The position numbers and the translations under genes were made by a program. A stretch of 64,000 nt of DNA from Paracentrotus lividus (taxonomy: Eukaryota; Echinodermata; Echinoidea; Camarodonta; Echinidae): contig CALNVZ010002100.1 in the NCBI GenBank assembly GCA_940671915.1, positions 18,952,948 through 19,016,947 on the forward strand. Reading direction: 5' to 3'. Positions 45,101-52,271 of the stretch are shown here, piece after piece. How positions within the stretch are numbered: the stretch's first letter is position 1; every line of letters starts with the position of its first letter. The notes under the pieces were generated by a model, which ran no database searches, was not told the origin of the DNA, and worked only from the letters and a program-made list of their open reading frames with translations.

Positions 45101-48100
45101 CTTTAATGTGAACCGTAGTTGTTTGGAGACGATCCCGAAGTGAGTACATAACCGCATAATACATCTATAGGCAGTTAGCGATCAGTAGAGCAAGGTGGCG
45201 CTATTCCATAAATACTCAACAAACATAATAATGGCGCATATCACATAAAATTTCATCCAGTTGTAGAAAATAAATTGTAGTTTACGGGTGTAAAGATATA
45301 AACAATATTATGTTGTAATTTTAATACCCATCCAAAGTGCCAATAGCATTTTTTGTGGGATACACTGTATATTAAGAAAGACACATCATTAATTTATCTA
45401 TGAGCATATCATAATCTATAAGCTTTCTATTGTAGCCACAGAGAAATGAGTATGTGGAAACATGCATTAAGACAGGTATGCATACATCTTACCTAATTTA
45501 AATTAAAATTTAAAAAATATTGATCATTATACAGAAATTTTGATGTCTTACCTTCCTATATGTAACTCTCAATCCAATGGATATCAACCATATATATTAG
45601 GGGTGTTTTACTGGATACATTTGCAGAAAAAATGTCAGAAAACTGTATGCAGATTGACTCGAAACCACAATTTTAACAACTGATGCAATTTTCAAAGTGC
45701 TCAATGCTCATTGGCTGAAACAAAAATTCCTGTGGCATGACTTCCTGTTATCTTATACCCCATTCAGTGGCCTCAAACACCGCTACAGTCGCGGGAATGT
45801 CCCGCGACTGTTGCGGTGTTGCCCTTAGTGTGAATGCTCGGACCCGCTATAAACTATCCCGGGATAACCTCGCCCCCCTATAACACCGCGATAAACTATC
45901 ACGCTCAAACCTTAGTAACAGCACCGGGACAGTCCCGCTGCTGTCGCGGAGTGCCTTCAGTGTGAAGGCTCTCCGCTACAGCACCGGGATAAAAAACAAT
46001 GAAATACATAAGAATTTCCAGAAAAGAGAGTGAAAGAAGGATAAAACACGGAAATACATAAGAAATGATAGAAAAGAATAGGAAAGAAGGAGAAAAACAT
46101 AGCAAATACATAGGAAATGATTTTTTTTTTTAAAGGAAAGGAAAGAAGGAGAAAAACAAAGAAATACAAAGGAAATGATAAAAAAAAAGGGAAAGGAGAA
46201 AAACAAAGAAATACATAAGAAATGATAGAAAAGAAGAAGAAAAAACAAATAAATACATAAAAACTGACAGAAAAGAAAAGGAAAGGAAAGAAGGAGAAAA
46301 ACAAAGAAATACATTAGAAATGATAGAAAAGAAAAGGGAAGAAGAAGAAAAAACAAAGAAGTACATAAGAAATGGTAAAAAAGAAAAGGAAAGAAGGAGA
46401 GAAAAAAGAAATACATAAGAAATGATAGAAAAGAAAAGGAAAGAAGAAAAATACAAAGAAATACATAAGAAATGATAGAAGAGAAAAGGAAAGAAGGAGA
46501 AAAAACAAAGAAATACATAAGAAATGGTAGAAATAAAAAGGATAGGAAAGAAGGAGAAAAACAAAGAAATACATTAGAAATAATAGAAAAGAAAAGGAAA
46601 GAAGGAGGAAAAAACATAGAAATACATAAGAAACGATAGAAAAGAAAAGGAAAGAAGGAAAAAACAAAGAAATACATAGGAAATGATGAAAAAGAATATA
46701 GGAGAAAAACAAAGAAATACAAAATAAATGCAAGTATTTTGTTACGGAGGTCATAAAAATCACACGCTGCAGTGTGAATGGGTACATGAAATCTATCCCG
46801 GGACTGTCCCGGGATAACTTTTCCACTATGAATGCATTTATAGCGGGTTTATAGCAGCGTTGCCGCCCCGCGACAGCACCGGGATAAATTTGAAAACCAC
46901 TGTGAATGGGGTATTGTAGACATAGAGGCTTCAGCATTCATGGGGAGTTGAGATATCTTTTGCTTACCGCAGACTTGCCGCATACTAGTATGCCGGAAAA
47001 CAGTCTGCTGCAGACTGTCTCTGTGGTGGCAGGTCTGCCGCAAACTCTACTTCTACGGCATACTCCTGCATGCTCTTTACAGCATACTTTTAGTCTGCGG
47101 AAGGTTTGCGGAAGGTCTGTGACAGATCTGAAGCAGACCTGTCGCGGTCTTTTTACTTCCCTATGGGAGCTATTACCCAAACAACTGAGCACTTGTCAAA
47201 AAATACATCTTTAGGCCTATTGTGGTTATCACTGTTGTCATGGGTTTTTAAATTTTATTTTCTTACATATTTAATTTTATCATTCATTTTCCTAGAGTGA
47301 CGAAACACGAGAATCTATAAAAGCAGATCATCAATGTGAAAGTGTACCAGGTAGAAACAAATATGTAGAAGCTACTAGTCCCCTTGTTGGAAACCTGCTT
47401 GCAGCTGATTTACCTGGACAACATTCTTCAATCATTACCCTTAATAAAGAAGATACAACCATTGCCTTGGTTACCACTTCATCTACATCAACTGCTACTC
47501 TCAGCAAGGTAATGTAATATATTATATAAATAGTGAACAATCTATCGCGCAATATACTGGATTATAGGTACGACAAATACTAAATTATCCCGAGTGCAGA
47601 TTTGTTTCTCCGAGGCAGCAGGCCGAGGTGAAATAGATCTGCCCGAGGTATAATTTAGTATTTGGAGTTCATATAGTCCAGTAATGTTGCAAGATGGAGC
47701 TTTCACTATTTATTATAGTAAATAGACCCCTAGATCTTTGACCTTGCCTCATCTGGTTTTATCGTTGCCAAATTTTTGGTGCAGATTTAGCTATTGTGAC
47801 GTATTTTGTTCCTCCGCTTATCCATTGTTATAAGCTGTTGTGCGCAACAGTTTACTGTTATTACACGCTCGCGCAGCAAGGCAATCGATAGAATCGATAC
47901 TCTCCCCATTCATTTAACACGGGCTTTACCCTACAAAAACCAAAAGTTATATTGTACATATGTACAATATAACTTTTTGAAGGTAGGTCACGTGGTACTG
48001 ATCTATCCAATGACGACGCGTATTTTTCTACCACTATTTACTATATATATTTATCATCCACACCCTTCCCTATAACCCCTGGTTGAGACAAGGTTATTAC

Positions 48101-50411
48101 TTCAAAACTATATCCTATCATTTAAGGGGGTCTCAACTTTTTATATAAGCACATGAATAGGAGACATCACAAATTTTGCTGTTTAAAAACTTTCAGATTC
48201 ACATGGAGCCTGATAATACCTGGAGACTTTATGAGACTTTGACTTTTGGAGTAGGAGGGCATGTCTTACATGATGTGTATATCAACCAGGAGAGTGAGGA
48301 ACTCTTTATTCTCACTGAAGCTGAGGTAAAGCTAGCATTACCTTTAATTAACAGCATTCTATAAAAAAGCTCATTATTTGTAAATTGTATAAACATGAGT
48401 TTGAAAATACCAATCTGAAAGTTCCATACTGTATTATCTGTAGGGGCTATAAATTTGTGAACAGTAAAACATTTAAGCCAACGTCTGAGCATGATATCAC
48501 TTTTTTTAAATGTTGGTTTTTGTAAGGGACATTTAAATTTCCTTATATTTCACCAACAATATTCTTTGATCAGAAAGCAGTCACATGTTTAAAGAAAGAT
48601 CATCTGTTTTCTAAAATGTAGGTCATGAAATTTGCTGTTATCAACTGTAGCCAGTATACAACCTGCCGTGAATGCCTTGGACCAACCAATTATACTAGAG
48701 ATTCATTCTGTGGCTGGTGCACATCAGCAACAAAGTAATTATTCCATAAATCCATAACCTGTAACCCAGCGTTGCCAGCCGTACGATAATTATCGTATTT
48801 GTACGATAATTTGACCCTCTGTACGATGTACGATCAATAATTGCAAAAAAGGGCAAATGTACAATAATTTTACATATTTCAACAGATACCATTAATCTAT
48901 AGGCAAAATCTGTGAAAACTGACCTATAAACCACAAATTCCTTTAAGTTCTGGGGGCTCTGCCCCCAGACCCCCGCCCATAAAATTATTGAAGAGTCCAT
49001 CGTGATCCGCAAATGTTAAAACGTTCTGGGGCACTTATAGCAATTGCCCGAATTGAAGGTCAATCTCATCACCCAAATAGGGGTGGATTTTCTGCAAATT
49101 ACTATGGAATCTTGCATGTACGATAATTTTTGCCAAAAAACGATAATTTTGAGGCTTTGATACGATAATCTGACTTCTTGGACCTGGCAACACTGCTGTA
49201 ACCTTATTTGTATATTATAAACATATTGACTGCTATGACAGGCATATGTTTTTATAGGATCAAGGGGACTCAAAATGCTATGGGGCTCAATAGCAGCAGG
49301 TTGTTAGTTTATGAAAACCAATAGAAACAATTTCATACCTCAAACATTAAAATCAGTCAATATGAATGACTGTTTTTCTATTTCTACAGGACTGCTCAGA
49401 AAGGAAGGTCTCAGTCGCAGAAGAAACAAATCTTTTGATTTGAATGCTTATATAAACAGCCAGGGTACCTCTTGCTTTAGTCTTATCTTAGAGACTTGTA
49501 ATAAAGACAACTGCCAGAGGGACTAGATCATTGTTTTTTGCTTTGACTGAAATCAAATACATGTACATGTATATCTATTTTGTAAGAAGCAAATAAAATA
49601 ATAAGACAGGCTTAGATACCAATGAGGTCATATGGATCTGACAATCAAATATCTTGAGCGCAGAAGCATAGATGAGCCATTTTTTTAAATATTTTTTTTA
49701 ATCCAATTTATCTGGCATAATGGGGAGATCTCCATAGAATTTGTGATTTCAACATTTAAACAGCCATAACTTTCTTCTCATTTATCTTTTTTTTTTCTTA
49801 AACACTCATTACTCTGTTTCTTTCTGAAATACAGGTGTAGTAGGTCCAGTGAATGTCCAAATAGTGGTGGTGATTCCTCATGGCTGCAGTACAACCAGGA
49901 CTGCCCTCCTGAAAAGGTAAGCCCCTATAAAAAACACTAAAAAATAAAAATAAATAACTAAACACATCAAAGCAGGTACAGGTTTCCCTTTAAAAAACGA
50001 AAAGTTTTTGGCCAGAAGAAGTTGAAACAAATCTTATCACACATGTATATACCCAACTCTTGAGAGAAGATGACATAGAGACATGCTGCCATGCTTTAGC
50101 TAATAGGGCCAAAAGACAAAAATATCACCTTTTAAAGTTATGGTATCTAAAATTATATTGTTCAGTTAAGTAAGTTTTCAGATAAATCATTAATCTTTGT
50201 CCATGTTCAAATCTCATTTGAGTTTTTATGTCACTGCATTGGTGATTTTTATTGGTATTGGTATAAAACAAGCAAAAAGAACTTCTTCTTCTTTTAATGT
50301 GGTACAGTATGTCGTACATATAGGTGTTCACAGAAATCTATGAATTTATTTTTTTTTCCCTTACAGCTCTCGATCACATTTTTGTCAACCTGCCCAGCAT
50401 TGAGGCCCTAG
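30109..50411 (+). CDS. Gene B: tandem paralogue of gene A, secreted plexin-like SEMA-PSI protein
   Basis: Exons: 30109-31119, 47296-47508, 48197-48325, 48622-48734, 49835-49916, 50367-50411. Intron phases are identical to gene A, giving 530 codons. The ATG at 30109 aligns with gene A; an in-frame ATG at 30046 is not shared. The signal peptide, SEMA blocks and eight-cysteine PSI domain all match gene A, and it ends STCPALRP with TAG at the same codon. It differs by a two-residue insertion after the signal peptide (EGQ), one extra codon in exon 2 and a cluster of replacements at residues 194-208. All six exons are open and all splice sites keep GT-AG, so I see no reason to call it a pseudogene. 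Its intron 1 is 16.2 kb because of transposon insertions, against 0.93 kb in gene A. Expression is unverified. Confidence 0.78.
31980..32815. repeat. (CT)n-rich segment with spaced repeats
   Basis: Runs of TCTCTCTCTC alternate with a recurring AAATATATAAAATTAGGAA / ATCACATTTATATT unit about every 110-150 bp, suggesting a decayed minisatellite with a microsatellite in each unit. Confidence 0.55.
32848..34965 (+). repeat. Three direct repeats, 0.5-0.9 kb each
   Basis: Each unit starts CAAGTTTCTAAATTCGGATG (32,848; 33,563; 34,471 with changes) and contains AAGACATTCCATCGTGAAAT, GATGGGGCCGG, AATTTTGTGCTGTGATGTTC, CACCCCGTAATGAAGAG and, in the first two, AATGATGCACAACATTCCGC. Unit spacing is 715 and 908 bp; the third is truncated near 34,965. 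Short open frames in them are shared but interrupted. Confidence 0.7.
36350..36690. repeat. Short-period repeats built on GCAGACTTGCTGCATACT
   Basis: About ten loosely spaced copies of a C-GC-GCA-ACT-GC-GCATAC motif. The same motif recurs at 46,965-47,150 in the same intron. No reading frame is maintained. Confidence 0.5.
37642..37890. mobile_element. Palindromic MITE inside the TA element
   Basis: CCCGTCTTAACAGACACTTT at the left is mirrored by TCTGTTAAGACACTCTCGGG at the right. Between them are repeated TTACCCGGGTAAC and CTAGGGTAA blocks able to pair with each other. Non-coding. Confidence 0.45.
38649..38832 (-). repeat. 3' LTR of the 6.6-kb retrotransposon
   Basis: 184-bp direct repeat, downstream LTR in the element's orientation. 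Its outermost base is T where the partner has C, consistent with CpG decay. Confidence 0.85.
38882..39240. repeat. Giant palindrome of GTCGGTCTCGTGGGC units
   Basis: Arms of about 170 bp built from the 15-mer GTCGGTCTCGTGGGC on the right and its complement on the left, meeting at ACAATATTGT (about 39,040-39,049). The innermost arms are nearly perfect. Repeats degenerate outward. CTGTCATTTTGG or CCGTCATTTTGG occurs at each outer edge as a direct repeat. It lies inside the LTR retrotransposon between pol and the 3' LTR. Confidence 0.8.
39299..39491. repeat. Palindrome with a telomere-type (TTAGGG)7 loop
   Basis: Left arm 39,299-39,365 and right arm 39,409-39,491 are inverted copies made of GGACAACTCCCCCGG-type units. 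The loop (39,366-39,408) is about seven perfect TTAGGG units. Strand asymmetry is complete: all units read TTAGGG on the plus strand. It lies 60 bp from the preceding palindrome, also inside the LTR element. Confidence 0.85.
39769..40341 (-). pseudogene. Pol C-terminal tail fragment
   Basis: Proline-rich minus-strand open frame directly downstream of the integrase core. The first 60 residues look like an integrase C-terminal region; the remainder is low-complexity and then hydrophobic, probably out of frame. It has little diagnostic content on its own. Confidence 0.35.
40587..43430 (-). pseudogene. Retrotransposon pol: RT, RNase H and integrase, frameshifted
   Basis: Fragments in all three minus frames follow the protease: about 43,092-43,430, 43,006-43,194 and 42,539-42,961 carry the RT N-terminal half. 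The long frame 40,871-42,517 carries the RT catalytic box L-A-D-D (42,371-42,382), RNase H with D, E, D, D positions (TDGA, EVEAL, IDSK, SDFAGRN) and an integrase H-x4-H/C-x2-C zinc domain. The frame 40,587-40,952 holds the rest of the integrase core with the second D (VRTDPAPGF) and the E ([12 protein letters not shown]). At least four frame changes separate these pieces. The first box residue is Leu instead of the usual Tyr or Phe. Confidence 0.75.
43481..44851 (-). CDS. Retrotransposon Gag-protease open reading frame (456 codons)
   Basis: Open from the ATG at 44,851 to a stop at 43,481-43,483. The N-terminal part (residues 1-250) has the W-x-x-N-L and LYQRL-type helical features of retroelement Gag proteins. 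A CCHC zinc knuckle lies at residues 281-298 (43,958-44,011) with spacing C-x2-C-x8-H-x4-C, longer in the middle than the usual x4. An aspartic protease follows, with D-S-G-A at residues 380-383 (43,703-43,714). The frame ends right after the protease by an in-frame stop followed at once by a related frame, so the stop may be a lesion. It lies about 200 bp downstream of the 5' LTR, a normal leader length. Confidence 0.75.
   Translation of the reverse strand: MMASHRVPKQWCLTKHETVNSFENWKQNLIYILTLDSNFATFLGDDFSWHKKTKRDPLRGFVNDPNSEPSETRRSAQQKASMLELMLGQIANYCPIISCNSIIRNATSLNDIWGKIRLHYGFQSSGAHFLDFTDIKLESDERPEDLYQRLVAFVEDNLLTANGGITHHGAILTEDEELTPTVENFLILQWLQLIHVDLPRLVKQRYGTELRARSLASLKPEISQALESLLDEIHSTESSRAMRTTASFPPRKGRLDKFPSPRPRSIAKPRSSNQTRTNKYCPLCREARCPDNHYLSECSYLPEHDRRFIVRARQVANIFEEGDGADCNSDSGDADQIPSPVNPSEESPPYPKTSALRVQIRQSPYFDAFSGHHTTRITVDSGATGNMIRASTVRALGGEIKPSSQSAHQADGVSPLEVLGEMQLTFSRESKQLRFDGLVVNDLDVEVLAGTPFMEA
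45053..45236 (-). repeat. 5' LTR of the 6.6-kb retrotransposon
   Basis: 184-bp direct repeat beginning CGCCATTATTATG on the minus strand and adjoining the primer-binding site. The termini are CG...CG rather than TG...CA, as in the TRIM at 18,307. Confidence 0.85.
45755..46913. mobile_element. MITE with internal purine-rich minisatellite
   Basis: The ends ATACCCCATTCAGTGG and CCACTGTGAATGGGGTAT are inverted repeats. Subterminal parts hold repeated CGCGACTGTxGCGG and CCCGGGATA blocks (45,790-45,990 and 46,790-46,890). The centre (45,990-46,730) is a tandem array. No transposase is seen. Confidence 0.6.
45990..46730. repeat. Purine-rich minisatellite, ~50-bp unit, about 14 units
   Basis: Unit: GAAATGATAGAAAAGAAAAG, then GAAAGAAGGAGAAAAACAAA, then GAAATACATAA. 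Copies vary in length by a few bases. The strand is almost purely purine, which creates long minus-strand open frames of F, S, L and Y that are not genes. Related short stretches are at 37,925-37,990 and 17,470-17,540. Confidence 0.8.
46965..47150. repeat. Second block of GCAGACTTGCCGCATAC-type repeats
   Basis: GCAGACTTGCCGCATACTAG, GGCAGGTCTGCCGCAAACTC and related motifs, akin to 36,350-36,690. It lies between the MITE and exon 2 of gene B. Confidence 0.45.
47525..47715. mobile_element. Palindromic MITE in gene B intron 2
   Basis: Left TATAAATAGTGAAC and ATACTGGATTATAGG are mirrored by ATATAGTCCAGTAAT and TTCACTATTTATTATA. AATACTAAATTATCCCGAG near the centre is mirrored by CCGAGGTATAATTTAGTATT. 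Gene A lacks this insertion. Confidence 0.5.
47942..47977. repeat. Perfect 36-bp palindrome
   Basis: AAAAGTTATATTGTACAT is followed directly by its exact complement with no spacer. It lies in gene B intron 2. It may be a very short MITE, a cruciform or a chance survivor of a larger element. Confidence 0.8.
48767..49195. mobile_element. hAT-like MITE with perfect 8-bp target duplication, 429 bp
   Basis: Termini CAGCGTTGCCAG and CTGGCAACACTG. Both sides carry CTGTAACC (48,759-48,766 and 49,196-49,203). Gene A has a single CTGTAACC at the same place in intron 4, the intact empty site. The interior repeats TACGATAATTT-like motifs in both orientations. An 8-bp duplication with CAG ends is typical of the hAT superfamily. 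Confidence 0.85.
49390..49505 (+). other. Candidate alternative terminal exon, gene B intron 4
   Basis: Same acceptor context as 21467 in gene A. From exon 4 phase 2 it reads about 16 codons rich in K, R and Q to a TGA at 49436-49438, with AATAAA at 49500-49505. The frame after that stop differs from gene A because of length differences, so peptide conservation is weak even though the splice site and polyadenylation hexamer are kept. Confidence 0.3.
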
Positions 50412-50971
50412 CAGAAGTAATTTGTCAATTGCATGACTCTGCTTGCACATGCTAAGCTTTAAAGTGAGGATCAAAGTTTCTTTAAAATGATGTCTGTGCA
50501 AGCTAGGTAGCAAGTTTTTGTCCTTGATATGGTTTCATGTTGGTTTATCTTATTTTATTTCTATTAATTGGTAAGTCATTTTCAGTCACCATAATACATT
50601 TATAATAATAAATAAAGAAGGTGTTGATACTACAATCTTTCGCTTGACATTTTGTGGTCTTTAGACTTTGTTTTTCTTATGCCCCAAACTATTTTGAAGC
50701 TGCTCATTCCTGATGGTCAAAAGTTTGGTGTCAGCTGTATCCTTCACTGATGTACTCTTTTGTCTCCTATAATCATATATTATTGGAAGAATTATAAAAT
50801 CATATATATTTTCCATTTGAGTGTTTTGCAGCATGAAAAAAATGAGGGTACACCATGCCTTGAGTCAATGATATTTATGGGGAAAATATTCAAATTTTGT
50901 TTTAGTTTATACATGAACATGCAAACTTTAAATAGAAGTAATTGAACAGAATGTTCAATTGTGAACATATT

Positions 50972-51160
50972 ATTTACTAACAAGCTATACTTACCTATTA
51001 TTCCTCTTCAAATTGCTATTCGTTGCCCAAAGTAGAATAGCCACCGGCAAACAAAACGACTCGAAAAGAGTCTAACTGCCCTGAAAGCAGACGGGGAACC
51101 CGTCACTGCGCAGGGACTATATAACGCTCTCTCCACACACGTCTACTCTCCTCTTTCGTT
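50972..51160. repeat. DIRS left inverted terminal repeat
   Basis: Contains CTTCAAATTGCTATTCGTTG and GCCACCGGCAAACAAAACGA, complementary to the right end. A few small indels separate the two copies. Confidence 0.85.
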
Positions 51161-51211
51161 CACGTGAAAAACCAAGGAAGGGCGACGAACACAGGGGAGG
51201 AAGGGAGGGAA

Positions 51212-51313
51212 GCTATAGGTAAGTATAGCTTGTTAGTAAATAATATGTTCACAATTGAACATTCTGATTTACTACACTGCGCTATACTTACCTATATCTC
51301 TTCAAATTGCTAG
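51212..51313. repeat. DIRS internal complementary region
   Basis: 51,212-51,265 is complementary to the left outer end (including the extension outside the repeat); 51,267-51,313 is complementary to the right outer end. The two meet at one base. This joined arrangement is the hallmark used by DIRS elements to complete their ends through a circular intermediate. Confidence 0.8.
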
Positions 51314-51439
51314 ATTACACAGAAATTCTGGAGGTGGAAAAAGGAAGCCCTTCCTGAAGGTCCACCAAAAAAAACCTAGCTAAACATACCTAATTAATTC
51401 AAAACAAATTAGGAGCGATGAGGACACGACAGAACCGCA

Positions 51440-52075
51440 GATGCGAATCTTCGTATCCTGACTAATCACATCAGATAAGTAATAAGACACAAAGTATTAG
51501 GACTTGCCCAGTAGGCTGCCTGGAGGATCTCCTCCATAGAAGTACCTGGAAAAGAGCCCAAGAAGCTGAAATACCCCTAGTGTCATGGGCTCTAACTGAG
51601 TCTGAAAGTAGGGCTTCTGGGCCCCTGACTTGATACCCTGAACTATCCATCGGGAAACAGTATCTGGGCTAACCGGCCCGTGGGGTTCTACTGAACTAAT
51701 AAAAAGTTGGCTGGATGAGCGAATGGACTTTATTCTGTCAATGTACCACTTAAGCGCTCAACTGGACACCATAACCTATCTTTCTGAGACAGTAGAGAAT
51801 TTGCTAATTGATGGTAAAACAATTTGGCAAGGTTTAGAAGATTCTCTTTTGGTTCTTGGCAAGAAAACCTGCTTTAGGAATCAAACGAACCCTATCCTTT
51901 TCCCAACGGATATGACCTGACCTAACTGACAGAGCATGGAGTAGACTACGGCGTTGGCCTGATGCTACTGCTATAAGAAAGACTGTCTTTATTGAAAGGT
52001 TAAGAAGGGAACATTTATGCATAGGTTCGAAAGAGACTTTGCTAGAGCTCGAAGGACTTTGGGAAGGTCCCACCT
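51440..52075 (-). pseudogene. DIRS tyrosine recombinase, frameshifted
   Basis: On the minus strand the frame at 51,834-52,073 contains ASGQRRSLLHAL, matching the first catalytic Arg box of tyrosine recombinases (about 51,951). A neighbouring frame gives DRIKSIRSSSQLF and VSPDTVSRWI. VRAHDTRGISA (51,576-51,587 encodes H-D-T-R) is the H-x-x-R box. VSYYLSD near 51,480 supplies the nucleophilic Tyr. The pieces lie in different frames, so the gene is broken. Confidence 0.75.
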
Positions 52076-52271
52076 TGGGATGAGTCTCTGCTTAGGTGGA
52101 TTCTGTAAGAAAAATGATCTAGTTAGACAGAGAAGAAAACATTGAATTAGAGGACAGTCTCTCCGTTCCCAAAACCTGTATGAATCGCCGCTATGGCTGA
52201 TCTATAACCTCGTATTGATGAAATAGATAAACTATCATCGAACAGAACAAGTAAGAAATCTGCAATCTTAC

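Larger units (their letters stand above)
38649..45236 (-). mobile_element. LTR retrotransposon with RT-RNaseH-integrase order, 6.6 kb, degraded pol
   Basis: Two 184-bp LTRs (38,649-38,832 and 45,053-45,236) differ at about four sites. CAT flanks both sides (38,646-38,648 and 45,237-45,239), a 3-bp target duplication. On the minus strand TGGTGGCA (45,045-45,052) abuts the 5' LTR as primer-binding site, and a purine-rich tract (about 38,833-38,852, complement) precedes the 3' LTR. Order: gag with zinc knuckle, aspartic protease, RT, RNase H, integrase. This matches Ty3/Gypsy order. No envelope frame is seen. Pol is broken by several frameshifts, so it is not autonomous. Two large palindromes sit between pol and the 3' LTR. 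Confidence 0.85.
36832..45367. mobile_element. TA-flanked long-inverted-repeat element split by the LTR retrotransposon
   Basis: TA at 36,830-36,831 and 45,368-45,369. The left arm starts CAGTGTGTCCAACAAAAAAT; the right arm ends ATTTTTTGTGGGATACACTG. Arms match over about 600 bp: 36,832-37,470 against 38,330-38,648 plus 45,237-45,367. The left arm contains an internal direct duplication (37,068-37,265 and 37,266-37,488, starting AAAGGAAACCCAA). Without the LTR element it is about 2.1 kb. No transposase is seen. Confidence 0.65.

Noticed and set aside
45976..46722. 248-codon minus-strand open frame rich in F, S, L, Y and V
   Set aside because: It is the complement of a purine-rich minisatellite. 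The composition follows the repeat and three overlapping frames are all open.
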